DNA from: Agromyces albus
GTDB taxonomy: Bacteria > Actinomycetota > Actinomycetes > Actinomycetales > Microbacteriaceae
Length of the DNA stretch: 64,000 nucleotides
NCBI RefSeq assembly: GCF_004134825.1
Contig: NZ_SDPN01000003.1
Span: 62,001-126,000 of the forward strand
Direction: 5' to 3'
Each line of letters opens with the position of its first letter. Within the stretch, counting starts at the first letter, position 1. Under the pieces are notes generated by a model that searched no databases, was not told the DNA's origin, and saw nothing but the letters and a program-made list of their open reading frames with translations. A program made the translations under genes and the position numbers. Positions 49,981 to 58,672 of the stretch are shown here, in pieces.

Positions 49981-51597
49981 ATGGGAACCCACACTTCCAA
50001 ACGCACCCGTTCCACAGGTGCTTCATTGCGTAACAAGACCAGCGCGGGGGCGCTGGTCGCAACCGCTGGCATTGCCATGGTCGCGTTGACGGGGGCAATC
50101 CCGAGCGCCCATGCAATTGCCACGTCCGTCGGCCTGGGAACCGCGGACTCCTACGTCGTTCTCGGGGGCGAATCCGTGACGAACACGGGTCCGAGCATCC
50201 TCAATGGAGATCTCGGCGTCTATCCCGGCACCTCGATCACCGGCTTCCCGCCGGGCATCGTCGTCGGCGGCACGACTCACTCGACAGACGCGCACGCAAC
50301 GCAAGCTCAGATCGACCTGGTCACCGCGTACAACAACGCAGCGGGCCAGGCTTCTGACGCGAGCAGTCCGCCGGACCTCGGCAACCAGACTTTGGTCGAG
50401 GGCGTCTATACGTCCGCTTCCACAGCCGGCCTGACCGGAACGCTCACGCTCGATGCGCAGGGCGATCCGGATGCCGTCTGGATCTTCCAGATCGGTTCGG
50501 CGCTCACCACGGCATCGAGCAGTGTGGTTTCGCTGACCAACGGCGCCCAGGCGTGCAATGTCTTCTGGCAGGTCGGAAGCTCGGCCACACTCGGCACCGG
50601 CTCGGTCTTCGTCGGCACGATCATGGCGATGGCCTCGGTGACGGTCACTACCGGCACCGACGTCGAGGGCCGCGCCCTCGCTCGCACCGGATCGGTGACG
50701 CTCGATGACAACGTCTTCACCGATCCTCGGTGCGGCATAACCGGCCCTCCTGGCGAACCTGGGGAACCCGGAGAACCTGGAGAACCTGGGGAACCCGGTG
50801 AACCTGGTGAACCTGGCGCTCCTGGGGAACCCGGCGCTCCCGGCGAACCTGGCGCTCCTGGGGAACCTGGCGCTCCTGGCGAACCCGGGGAACCTGGCGC
50901 TCCCGGTGAACCTGGCGAACCCGGTGCTCCCGGTGAACCTGGCGAACCCGGTGCTCCCGGTGAACCTGGCGAACCCGGCGCTCCCGGTGAACCCGGCGCT
51001 CCCGGTGAACCCGGCGCTCCTGGCGAACCCGGTGCCCCTGGCGAACCCGGTGCCCCTGGCGAACCCGGTGCCCCTGGCGAACCCGGTGCCCCTGGCGAAC
51101 CCGGCGCTCCTGGCGAACCCGGTGCTCCCGGTGAACCCGGCGCGCCCGGTGAACCCGGTGCCCCTGGCGAACCCGGTGCCCCTGGCGAACCCGGCGCTCC
51201 CGGCGAACCTGGTGCCCCTGGCGAACCTGGCGCTCCCGGTGAACCCGGCGCTCCCGGTGAACCCGGCGCTCCCGGCGAACCCGGCGCTCCTGGCGAACCC
51301 GGTGCCCCTGGCGAACCCGGCGCTCCCGGCATTCCCGGTGCTCCTGGAACTCCCGGCATTCCCGGCGGACCTGGCGTCCCTGGGACTCCCGGCACTCCCG
51401 GAATCACCCCGGTCAAATCGACGACGACGGTACCTCCGAGCACAACGCGCGGAAGCACGGGCGGACGTGGACTGGCCGACACAGGGGTCGATGACACGAG
51501 CATCATGTTGCTCCAGTCAGCGGCAGCGATCGGCGTACTCGGTGGGATCATCTTGATCTTCACCGCGGCTCGCCGCCGGCAGGGCCACCGGGCATAA
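49981..51597 (+). CDS. Cell-wall-anchored ice-binding-like protein with collagen-type stalk
   Basis: 538 residues. Residues 1-45: signal peptide ending SAHA. Residues 46-250: ice-binding-like domain (DUF3494; ADSYVVLGGESVTNTGPSIL, GDLGVYPG, VVGGTTHSTDAHA, LTLDAQGDPDAVWIFQIGSA). Residues 255-474: about 73 Gly-X-Y triplets, mostly GEP and GAP, without Lys or Arg. Residues 498-502: LADTG, a class E-type sortase signal, then a hydrophobic helix and RRRQGHR. The start is ATG 49981 with AAGGCGG upstream. It is exported and covalently attached; it could bind ice, other cells or surfaces. A strong terminator follows. Confidence 0.92.
   Translation: MGTHTSKRTRSTGASLRNKTSAGALVATAGIAMVALTGAIPSAHAIATSVGLGTADSYVVLGGESVTNTGPSILNGDLGVYPGTSITGFPPGIVVGGTTHSTDAHATQAQIDLVTAYNNAAGQASDASSPPDLGNQTLVEGVYTSASTAGLTGTLTLDAQGDPDAVWIFQIGSALTTASSSVVSLTNGAQACNVFWQVGSSATLGTGSVFVGTIMAMASVTVTTGTDVEGRALARTGSVTLDDNVFTDPRCGITGPPGEPGEPGEPGEPGEPGEPGEPGAPGEPGAPGEPGAPGEPGAPGEPGEPGAPGEPGEPGAPGEPGEPGAPGEPGEPGAPGEPGAPGEPGAPGEPGAPGEPGAPGEPGAPGEPGAPGEPGAPGEPGAPGEPGAPGEPGAPGEPGAPGEPGAPGEPGAPGEPGAPGEPGAPGEPGAPGEPGAPGEPGAPGEPGAPGIPGAPGTPGIPGGPGVPGTPGTPGITPVKSTTTVPPSTTRGSTGGRGLADTGVDDTSIMLLQSAAAIGVLGGIILIFTAARRRQGHRA
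50743..51402 (+). repeat. Collagen-type coding repeat (9/18-nt periodicity)
   Basis: About 73 tandem Gly-X-Y codon triplets, largely alternating GAACCTGGC and GCTCCCGGT-type 9-mers (GEP and GAP), with synonymous drift in third positions. Six-residue GAPGEP units dominate the centre; the last 30 residues change to GIP/GTP/GVP. The repeat is prone to length change by slippage. Confidence 0.9.
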
Positions 51598-51611
51598 CCC
51601 CGGCTCGAGGT

Positions 51612-51646
51612 ACCGCGCCACACGGGATCACCCCGTGTGGCGCGGT
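51612..51646 (+). terminator. Strong terminator after the collagen-type gene
   Basis: A perfect 15-bp stem (51612-51626 with 51632-51646; arms start ACCGCGCCACACGGG) and 5-nt loop, 14 nt past the stop codon. No T tract. Confidence 0.8.
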
Positions 51647-51752
51647 CGCGCGCTCGGCCACCTCTCTCGTTCGTCGACGTGGTCGGATTCCCGGACCGCG
51701 AGTAGCCTGCCAACCGGGCGTGCAATTCACGACTGGTTGAAGGGGTCAGATC

Positions 51753-52352
51753 ATGGGGAAGGTGTTCAGCGACATCGCGGTCTCGGCCGACGGCTTCGCG
51801 ACAGGATTGAACCAGCGGGAGGAGGCGCCGTTCGGCGACATCGACGAGAACTGGCTCCACGCGTGGATGTTCGAGACGTACGACGAGAACCGCGCAGAGG
51901 TCGACGCGATCGTCGACTCGGGCGCGACCATCATGGGCCGCAACATGTTCGGTCCGGTCCGCGGCGAGTGGGACCGCGACTGGCGCGGCTGGTGGGGGCC
52001 GAACCCTCCGTACCACGGACCCGTCTTCGTGCTCACGCACTTCTCGCACGATCCCATCGAGATGGAAGGCGGCACCACGTTCCACTTCGTCACCGACGGC
52101 ATCCACTCCGCCATGGAGCAGGCGCGTGCCGCAGCGGGCGACCAGAACATCTCGATCGCGGGCGGCGCCACGACGGTCAACCAGTACCTCGCCGCCGGCC
52201 GCCTCGACGAGCTGCGGCTGCACGTGACGCCCTGCATCCTCGGCGCGGGCGAGCGCGTGTTCGACGGCGTGCCGCCGCAGGCGCTGGAGCGGGTATCGGT
52301 GCGAGCGGCGTCGCTCGTGACGCACATCACCTACCGGCCGGTGCGGGAGTAG
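51753..52352 (+). CDS. Dihydrofolate reductase family protein (RibD C-terminal-like)
   Basis: 199 residues of the RibD-C/DHFR-like fold: VFSDIAVSADGFATG at the start, ATIMGRNMFG, FVLTHFSHDPIEMEGGTTFH in part, ISIAGGATTVNQYLAAGRLDEL and LHVTPCILGAGERVFDG. The family binds NADPH and acts on varied substrates; most members are uncharacterised. AAGGGG precedes ATG 51753. Confidence 0.9.
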   Translation: MGKVFSDIAVSADGFATGLNQREEAPFGDIDENWLHAWMFETYDENRAEVDAIVDSGATIMGRNMFGPVRGEWDRDWRGWWGPNPPYHGPVFVLTHFSHDPIEMEGGTTFHFVTDGIHSAMEQARAAAGDQNISIAGGATTVNQYLAAGRLDELRLHVTPCILGAGERVFDGVPPQALERVSVRAASLVTHITYRPVRE

Positions 52353-52392
52353 CCTCCGCGAGACGACGCCGACGATTGTCTACGCTGGCGGA

Positions 52393-52803
52393 ATGAGCGA
52401 AACGCCGACTCCCTCCCGCTTCCGCATCCGCTGGGGCTGGTTCGTCGGATGCATCGTGCTGGGCCTCGCCGCCGTCATGATCGGGGGGTTCGTGGCACCC
52501 GCCGATGCCCGCGTGGGCTACCTCGCCGGCGTGCTGGCCAACGTCGGTACCACGCTGCTGCTCGTGGGCATCGTGGTGCTCCTGGAGCGGCGGATCATCG
52601 ACAACGCGGTGCGCCTGGTCCGCACCGCGAACGAGGAGGCGAACGAGGCGATCCGAGTCCAGATCCAAGATCTCGATGACCGGATCGCCGCCGAGTGGGC
52701 GTCCGCGACTGCCGAGAACGTGGCCGAGAAGACGGCCGCGACCTTGCGGCTCACCGACGAGTTCACGAAGCGCATCGTCGACGAGGCCAAGCGCGAAGCG
52801 TAG
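52393..52803 (+). CDS. Two-helix membrane protein with coiled-coil tail
   Basis: 136 residues: helices at about 14-34 and 42-64, then a charged helical tail (residues 66-136; EEANEAIRVQIQDLDDRIAA ... DEFTKRIVDEAKREA), probably a cytoplasmic coiled coil. TACGCT ends 6 nt before ATG 52393. No known family. Confidence 0.65.
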   Translation: MSETPTPSRFRIRWGWFVGCIVLGLAAVMIGGFVAPADARVGYLAGVLANVGTTLLLVGIVVLLERRIIDNAVRLVRTANEEANEAIRVQIQDLDDRIAAEWASATAENVAEKTAATLRLTDEFTKRIVDEAKREA

Positions 52804-52928
52804 GCCCGACGATCCGCGGAGGGATTCGAGCCCCACCCATAGACTGGCCTCCCAGGGAACATCCGAACCGCCCGTAGCTGAGGGTTGTTGCCATCGGGCC
52901 TCCCTGTACATATTGGGAGGGCACGACA

Positions 52929-53354
52929 ATGGAGCCTGACGACAACAAAGCGCTGGTGCGCCGTTTCTACGCCGAGATCGATGCGGGCAATATCGATGCG
53001 ATGGACGAGCTGGTCGCCGAAGACTACCTCGATCACAACCCGCCGTTTCCGGGGCTTTCGGCAGGACGGGAAGGCCTGAAAGAGGCATTCCTCGTATTCC
53101 TGAAGGCGACACCAGGACGCCATGAGATCGATGACCAGCTCGCCGAGGGCGACAAGGTGGTAACGAGGCTCACTGCGTCCGGTCGACATGAAGGGGACCT
53201 TCCCGGACCACTCCCGGCTACCGGAGCAGAGCTGCGGGAGACGGCCGTGGCCATCCATCGAGTCGAAGACGGAAAGATCGTCGAGCACTGGTCGAACCGC
53301 GACGACCTCGGACTCATGCAGCAGCTCGGCGTGATCCACATGCCCGGGGCCTGA
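52929..53354 (+). CDS. SnoaL-like ester cyclase family protein
   Basis: 141 residues of the NTF2-like/SnoaL fold: VRRFYAEIDAGNIDAMDELV, AEDYLDHNPPFPG, GREGLKEAFLVFLKATPGRH and IHRVEDGKIVEHWSNRDDLG. Members are cyclases or of unknown function. GGGAGGG precedes ATG 52929. It is the last chromosomal gene before the presumed element boundary. Confidence 0.88.
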   Translation: MEPDDNKALVRRFYAEIDAGNIDAMDELVAEDYLDHNPPFPGLSAGREGLKEAFLVFLKATPGRHEIDDQLAEGDKVVTRLTASGRHEGDLPGPLPATGAELRETAVAIHRVEDGKIVEHWSNRDDLGLMQQLGVIHMPGA

Positions 53355-53826
53355 ACGAGGCGAACGACAGGCAGGAATCGCGGAAACCAGAATCCCCCGC
53401 CTCGCCCGGATTCTCTGGGCAGACGGGGGAACGGATGAAGCGGAGACGGCGGGATTTGAACCCGATGGAACGCCCCGCGAACGTGCCGGTGTTCCCAAGA
53501 AACCGCAGAAATCCGTTCATGTTGCTTCGAATCGATCACGTGGGAATGACTTCACCGAGCGACGTTTGTGTCCATTCCGTGTCCACGCATGCCGCACTTG
53601 ATGCAGTTCACGGGTTTGAGCGGTGTGCTCGTATCGGTGCGACGGATTGACGCACGTCGCGACCGGCAGCCGCGTAATCCTGGGCTTCTTGATTCACGCC
53701 AACCACGCCTTGATCACGACCCGAGCGGGTCAAGTGTGGTCAGAATGTGGTCAGCTGGACGACTTCCCGACATAGGGACCTCGACAAAAAGGGGAGACAA
53801 ACTGGCGGGTGCCTTCGGGATCGGCC
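53355..53826. other. Gene-free boundary region of a presumed integrative element
   Basis: No convincing ORF. Contents: a tRNA 3'-end fragment (53441-53464), and two pairs of short direct repeats, each with an 11-bp period (GTGTCCA at 53568 and 53579; TGTGGTCAG at 53735 and 53746), as expected for integrase arm-type sites. No integrase gene is present here; it may lie at the other end of the element. Confidence 0.5.
53441..53464 (-). other. tRNA 3'-end fragment, presumed att core
   Basis: The minus strand reads CGGGTTCAAATCCCG, then CCGTCTCCG: a T-arm with the TTCAAAT loop, the 3' acceptor strand and a G discriminator, as in a serine tRNA. No 5' part (D arm, anticodon) is present to the right, so it is only the 3' end. 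Such fragments arise when an element integrates into a tRNA gene and rebuilds the 3' end at its far side. Confidence 0.65.
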
Positions 53827-54546
53827 TCAGGCCGATCCTGTGTCACCTCGCTGTGGGGTGACCGCATCCCCCACGAATCTGAGCACCCGGTCGCCCAATG
53901 CTGTGGTGCGCTTCGCGAGCGGACCCGATCCCGACATCTGGGTGCGCAGCGGCACGTCCGCGAGGCCTCGACGTTGGAGTCCGTCGATCGCGTCCTCGGC
54001 CTGATCGAATGAGAGTGCGTCTCCCGCGACTCGCGTTCGAATCAGATCAGCAATCGACCCGGGGAGATTGTTGCCCGCAATAAGGTTCGGGTCGACCCCC
54101 CTGTTTGTGAGCCACTCTCTCGGGTCGTGGAGGAAGCCGAGCAGATACACCTCCCGAGCGTTGAGATCCACCACGATGTCGAGGAGGAACTCCCGCTCGT
54201 CCCACGGCAGCTCGGACCAGCTCCCGGAGTGAGCGAGGGCCGCGGCGAGTATCCGGCGCTTCGCTTCGTCCGCCGTTTCTTGTGCTGCGCGTGCTATCCG
54301 ATGGGCAGCGGCCACGAACTCGTTGTCGTCCCAGGCGAGTACCCTGTCGAGGTCCCTCTCCAGAGCGCCAACGCGGGCGTTGACCATAGCCCAAAAATCC
54401 TCATCACGCGCGCGAGCCTTCGCCGCGAATGCGCCCTGAACAGCCCCGGTGAGCACGCCCATACCGGGGAAGCTGCCTATGAGGCCGAGGGCTGCGGACT
54501 GCGCGACCGTAACTGCGGGGTTCTGCTCCGGCATGCTCATGCTCAT
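53827..54546 (-). CDS. Unknown protein, element cargo
   Basis: 239 residues, soluble apart from a mildly hydrophobic, Gly-rich N-terminal patch (AVTVAQSAALGLIGSFPGMG). The middle is strongly helical (VGALERDLDRVLAWDDNEFV ... ARAAQETADEAKRRILAAAL), followed by a charged region with DIVVDLNAREVYLLGFL. No family is recognised. ATG 54546 is chosen since TAAGGT (54559 to 54554) ends 7 nt upstream. It is divergent from the 54668 gene with 121 bp between. Confidence 0.65.
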   Translation of the reverse strand: MSMSMPEQNPAVTVAQSAALGLIGSFPGMGVLTGAVQGAFAAKARARDEDFWAMVNARVGALERDLDRVLAWDDNEFVAAAHRIARAAQETADEAKRRILAAALAHSGSWSELPWDEREFLLDIVVDLNAREVYLLGFLHDPREWLTNRGVDPNLIAGNNLPGSIADLIRTRVAGDALSFDQAEDAIDGLQRRGLADVPLRTQMSGSGPLAKRTTALGDRVLRFVGDAVTPQRGDTGSA

Positions 54547-54667
54547 GCACCGCACCTTATCGTCCGGGCCGTCGCCGGAAGAGGTGGATGTTCGCGTCGA
54601 TTCCCGGTGAGCATAGCTGCGGGATTGGCTGACGGCCTCGCGCTAGGTGCGCATGTAGCATCATCGC

Positions 54668-55456
54668 GTGACTGAGCCTGATACCGACACCACAGCGGAA
54701 CCGAGTGTTGACGGGGCTGCGCTCACGGCCGTGAGTCCGGCCGTCAGCGCGGCCGGTGATTCCGTTGTTCCTCTGGCCTCGGACCCCGTGGGTCCGGCCG
54801 GTGCACAGCAGGCCACCAAGATCGAGCCGAACGCGAAGAAGGAACGGCGCTGGCTGAAGAACATGGGTCTGTGGGCGTCGGGAGTGGCGAGCGCCGTGCT
54901 GGCAGGCGTCCTGATTGTGACGTTCCAGTTCTTCCTCGAACAGTCGGCGGAAGAGGTCGTCGAGCCGCCAACAGCCGAGCGGCTCGGTTGCGAGAGCGGC
55001 TCACCGAATCAAGCGGACGGCGAACAGTACCTGACAATCCAGCTTTCACAGCCGGATGAGGACTGCTGGCAGACCGCGCTCGAAGGCGTCAATCCCGGCG
55101 ACGAGTTCGACGTCCTCGTCTGGTGGCGCAACTGGACGGGCCGACAGGTGGATGACACGACGATTCGTGCCTACCTCGACGATGGGCTCGAGTTCGTGCC
55201 TGGCACCGCCACATGGCACAACACCAAGTATCCGGATGGGCTGCCGGTCGAAGGCGACCTCCTTGAGACTGGCATCAACGTCGGCTCGTACCTGAACGGC
55301 GCCAACGCGTACATCCTGTTCACGGCGCGAATGAGCGAGACGTTCAATATGCCCTGTGGGTTCGCGGTGACGACCGTCGCGGCACAGCTGCCCACGCTGC
55401 CAGCTCCTCAGAATGAGTGGACGACGGCTGGTCTAGTGACGAACGCTCGCTGCTGA
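54668..55456 (+). CDS. Single-pass membrane protein with DUF11-like outer domain, element cargo
   Basis: 262 residues: a Pro/Ala/Ser-rich cytoplasmic N-terminus (1-55), a basic KKERRWLKN stretch, a TM helix (about 68-92) and an outer domain of about 165 residues. NPGDEFDVLVWWRNWTGRQV, then TTIRAYLDDGLEFVPGT resembles DUF11-type repeats. Four cysteines in the outer domain may form disulfides. TAGCAT ends 6 nt before GTG 54668. Function unknown; a surface or phage-related role is possible. Confidence 0.65.
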   Translation: MTEPDTDTTAEPSVDGAALTAVSPAVSAAGDSVVPLASDPVGPAGAQQATKIEPNAKKERRWLKNMGLWASGVASAVLAGVLIVTFQFFLEQSAEEVVEPPTAERLGCESGSPNQADGEQYLTIQLSQPDEDCWQTALEGVNPGDEFDVLVWWRNWTGRQVDDTTIRAYLDDGLEFVPGTATWHNTKYPDGLPVEGDLLETGINVGSYLNGANAYILFTARMSETFNMPCGFAVTTVAAQLPTLPAPQNEWTTAGLVTNARC

Positions 55457-55546
55457 CTGGAGCGGCGGCGCAACGAAGAAGGGGCTGTGGACCTCGAGGA
55501 CATCGATGCGGGGCTTTGGCAACGCGGCTACGGTGCCTCGGGACAA

Positions 55547-56092
55547 CTAGTCCCTGTCGTTCTCGAGCACGTTGCTGATGTATGTCTCGACATCCAATCC
55601 GAGCGCCTCAGCTTGTTCCCTGTCGCGCCAGTCCAGTTCGGAGTGGCTCCCGTACCATTCGTGCTGCATTTGGCGCTTCGACTTCGCGTCCCAGAGTGAG
55701 GTGTCGGCGCGATGCTGGTCACCGCCCTGATAGCGACGCCACCCGTTCGAATGGCGGCGCTGAGCCTCTTGTGTCAGTTTCGTGCGACGCTGCTGCGCCC
55801 GCTTCAACTCGCCGAGGCCGGCGAATCCCGGGATAAGGTTCCCGAACACATATGTGAAGAGCACCACGTTGGCGGCGACCAACCAAGGAACAGCCGGCTC
55901 GCCACCGTCACGTGACGTGCCGATGCTGACGCCGACCCCGATGAGAACGATGACCATCACGGCGCCCATAACACCAGCCCAGATGTAGAGGCGCCGCCGA
56001 CGCTTCTGCTCCAGCCGATCGACAACCGCACCGAGGTTGTCGTACTCATTGCGCTCTGCGTCGGAGAGAACATTGCGGTACGCCTCTTCCAA
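55547..56092 (-). CDS. Two-helix membrane protein, element cargo
   Basis: 181 residues. A charged N-terminal helix (RNVLSDAERNEYDNLGAVVD) leads to two TM helices (about 36-57 and 68-88), then a hydrophilic C-terminal half (RRTKLTQEAQRRHSNGWRRY ... LDVETYISNVLEND). TTG 56092 has GAGGAG upstream. No family is recognised. Confidence 0.6.
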   Translation of the reverse strand: MEEAYRNVLSDAERNEYDNLGAVVDRLEQKRRRRLYIWAGVMGAVMVIVLIGVGVSIGTSRDGGEPAVPWLVAANVVLFTYVFGNLIPGFAGLGELKRAQQRRTKLTQEAQRRHSNGWRRYQGGDQHRADTSLWDAKSKRQMQHEWYGSHSELDWRDREQAEALGLDVETYISNVLENDRD

Positions 56093-56572
56093 GGGGTCTC
56101 CTCATCATCCGAGCATCACTCCACGCGTCGAGACATCCGAGCTGCAGGGTCTTGCCTGCCTCAAGGCCCAGCGGCTGAATCGTGTTGTCGACTCTCTTGG
56201 AGAGGACGATACAGGTATCTTTCGCTCCCTCAGGTGGCTCCAGGCGGCTTCGTAACTGTTCGCGCCAACTCATCTAACTAGCCGACTAGGCCAGCAACAC
56301 GGCCTAAGGCCTGTGCATAACGTCGGCGCGCGATTTCGCGTGACGCCTGGCAGAGCGGCCCGACGGAGCAGGGAACATGCCTCAGAACGCTCCGCTCCCC
56401 CTGGCACCGTGGACAGCGGGCATGGATCCATCATCGGCTACCGGACAATCGACAGGATCTGGCCGAGCGAGAGCCGACCGCTGGGTGAGGCTGTACCACG
56501 CAGAGGGTCGGCGGAGGTCAAAGCAGCAGCGCGAAGGCTGATGCGAGCTCGCCAGCGCGGTAGCCTCACATC
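56093..56572. other. Intergenic region before the OLD nuclease gene
   Basis: 480 bp with lower G+C than the chromosome. A 75-codon ORF (56273 to 56046, minus) runs into the 55547 gene and is doubtful. Near its right end lies TAGCCT (56561-56566), the promoter of the next gene. Nothing else is recognised. Confidence 0.4.
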
Positions 56573-58396
56573 GTGCGATTGGTGCGAGTTGAGTTTCAGC
56601 GGTTGCTTGGGTTCAAGTCTGTGTCGATCGAAGTCGATCCGGCACTGCAACTGATCGCCGGCCCGAACAATGCCGGCAAGTCGACATTCGTACGGCTCCT
56701 CGAGCTCTTCTTCTCGAACCCAGACAGCGAGAGCCTCCTTCAGCACCAGCCGCTGAACGACTACTACGCGGCGGAAGGGCCCCGGCAACTATCTGGCATC
56801 ACCGTGCACTTCGGAGACCTCAGCGCAGAGGAGGCGACTGTCTTCGCGCCGATCGTTCGCCAGCGTGACCGCACCTTCTCGGTTAGGCTCCGTTCCACCC
56901 GGAAGGGAGCGATCAGCTTTGATGCGTCAAGGAAGCCTGGCGCCGAGGAGGCACGTCGCTATTACGACGAGATCCTCGACCGGTTTCACTTCGTGAAAAT
57001 TCCGTCCATCCGCGTCGCGGACGGACGGATGGGTGATACGGACTCCTTAGAGAGACTCCTTGAGACTCTGGAGTCCGTGCTTGTGCGGAAGGGGTCAGCA
57101 CGCAGTACGACGATGCAACAGAACTTCGCAGCGAAGATCCAGCCTGTCGAGGAACTCGTCCGCGACGTCCTCAACCACTCAGCAGACGCCATCAAAGACG
57201 ACCTTCCATTCCAGGAGAACGAGGTCCGATTCAAGCTCCCAGAGCCCAGACATGCACTGCGTGGGATGCTCGCCGAAGCCGTGATCGAAAGCCACGGCAC
57301 TATTGCAGTACCCGTCGCTGAACGAGGCACGGGATTCCAGTCCGCTCTCGTTCTAGGAATCCTCCGCTACGTCGCCCAGAAGGAGGCACACGCCGGAGGC
57401 AACATTCTGTTCGCCATCGAGGAGCCCGAGGCCTTTCTCCATCCGCAAACGCAGCGTGCAATGGCAAAGATCATCCGCGACATCTCGACGGATGCGCAGG
57501 TCATTGTGACTACCCACAGCTCAGTCTTGGTCGATTCCTTCAGCGTGGACCGCGTCCTTCGCCTCCCGTTGCGTCCCTCCGGCATGGAGCACACCTGGCA
57601 TCGTCCGACGCTCGAGGCCACAGACGTGGGCAGACTGACTCGATACTGTTCCGCGGCCAATAGTGAGCTCGTGTTCGCGAATGCCGTCATCTTCGTGGAA
57701 GGCGAGGGAGACTTTGCCGTCTTGGAGAAGCTACTGGGACGTTTATGCGGTGGCCCCGGAGGTCATTACGCACTGGGTCTCACTGTGATCGAGGCGGCTG
57801 GGGTTTCCAAGATTAGGTACCTCGTTCAGCTCAGCGAGCTCTTCGGTGTCAGATCGTACGTTCTCGCGGATCGCGACTCCCTTCACAAGCGTGATGGCGG
57901 AAAGCGGGAGCTACTCGACATCCTCCGTGAACGCCCGGTGCGACCCGATACTGACGCTCTCAATGCGCTGCGAACAGAATCCGACTCGCCAAGCCCCGAT
58001 CTGGCGACAGCTCTCGCACGCCAGAGAAACCTGAACGATCAACTAAAGCCGTTCGACGTGTTCATCCTGGCTGCAGATCTCGAGGGCCTGCTTATCGACA
58101 TCTTCGGCTGGAAGGAGCTCACGATAGAACTTGGGCCAACTCGCCTCGCAGAGATCGATCAGGCGTTCGTCGACCATCTGCTGTCTGCGGACGACGGTGC
58201 GGCTCAGCTGGCCTCGTGGATGGGGTCAAAGGGCTGGAACTCGGACGGCAAGAAGTCCGGAAAGCTACAGCCTCACGTCCCCGCGCTCCTCGTTGAGGAA
58301 TGGATGGCCGATGACCGTTATCCGGGCGACGCGCTGAAGCCACTCGTTGATTGGCTCGACGCCATCAAATCAAGTGCCTCCTTGGCGCCCGTCTAG
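56573..58396 (+). CDS. OLD-family endonuclease (AAA ATPase plus TOPRIM)
   Basis: 607 residues. N-terminal SMC/ABC-like ATPase: Walker A GPNNAGKST (30-38), signature-like ERGTGFQSAL (250-259), Walker B LFAIEEPEAFLHP (279-291), H-loop TTHSS (313-317). C-terminal TOPRIM nuclease: Glu376 in IFVEGEGDFAVL, and Asp433/Asp435 in VLADRDSL. OLD proteins of this kind act in phage defence, alone or with partners (GajA with GajB, for instance). No UvrD-like helicase partner is next to it. GTG 56573 follows TAGCCT by 6 nt. Codon use and G+C differ from the chromosome. Confidence 0.9.
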   Translation: MRLVRVEFQRLLGFKSVSIEVDPALQLIAGPNNAGKSTFVRLLELFFSNPDSESLLQHQPLNDYYAAEGPRQLSGITVHFGDLSAEEATVFAPIVRQRDRTFSVRLRSTRKGAISFDASRKPGAEEARRYYDEILDRFHFVKIPSIRVADGRMGDTDSLERLLETLESVLVRKGSARSTTMQQNFAAKIQPVEELVRDVLNHSADAIKDDLPFQENEVRFKLPEPRHALRGMLAEAVIESHGTIAVPVAERGTGFQSALVLGILRYVAQKEAHAGGNILFAIEEPEAFLHPQTQRAMAKIIRDISTDAQVIVTTHSSVLVDSFSVDRVLRLPLRPSGMEHTWHRPTLEATDVGRLTRYCSAANSELVFANAVIFVEGEGDFAVLEKLLGRLCGGPGGHYALGLTVIEAAGVSKIRYLVQLSELFGVRSYVLADRDSLHKRDGGKRELLDILRERPVRPDTDALNALRTESDSPSPDLATALARQRNLNDQLKPFDVFILAADLEGLLIDIFGWKELTIELGPTRLAEIDQAFVDHLLSADDGAAQLASWMGSKGWNSDGKKSGKLQPHVPALLVEEWMADDRYPGDALKPLVDWLDAIKSSASLAPV

Positions 58397-58672
58397 CGTC
58401 AGATCCCGGCAGCTCGTACTTGCCCACTGTTCACGATGTCCTGAGACATCACGCCGCCCGCCACGCTCGCCGTTCACAGGTCCCGAGGCGCCCGTTCACG
58501 TCTTCCCAAACCAGACACCGCCGCCCGGGCCGCGTTGCGAATCAGAGACGGCCGACAATCCCCTAGTTTGTGGTAGCCGCCGACCGATTGCGAGGGGCCG
58601 CCACACGATCAGATCTTGTCCACTCGCGGCCGAGGTCCCGGTCGAAGCGCCCCAGCACAATAGGTTGGACCC

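Noticed and set aside
50743-51402. Regular short repeats resembling a CRISPR array
   Set aside because: The repeat is continuous 9/18-nt coding sequence without unique spacers and lies in frame inside one protein gene.
50406-52325. Long minus-strand frame with its own collagen-like PGAPGSPG repeats
   Set aside because: It is the antisense reading of GEP/GAP codons, which happens to give Gly-X-Y again; it has no signal peptide or start signal and overlaps three plus-strand genes.
53441-53520. Complete tRNA-Ser gene at the att-like fragment
   Set aside because: Only the T arm and 3' acceptor strand are present; no D arm or anticodon follows to the right.
56046-56273. 75-codon minus-strand ORF before the 55547 gene
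   Set aside because: It overlaps the start of the 55547 gene by 47 bp in another frame, lacks a ribosome-binding site or -10 box at the right distance, and matches no family; kept as doubtful.
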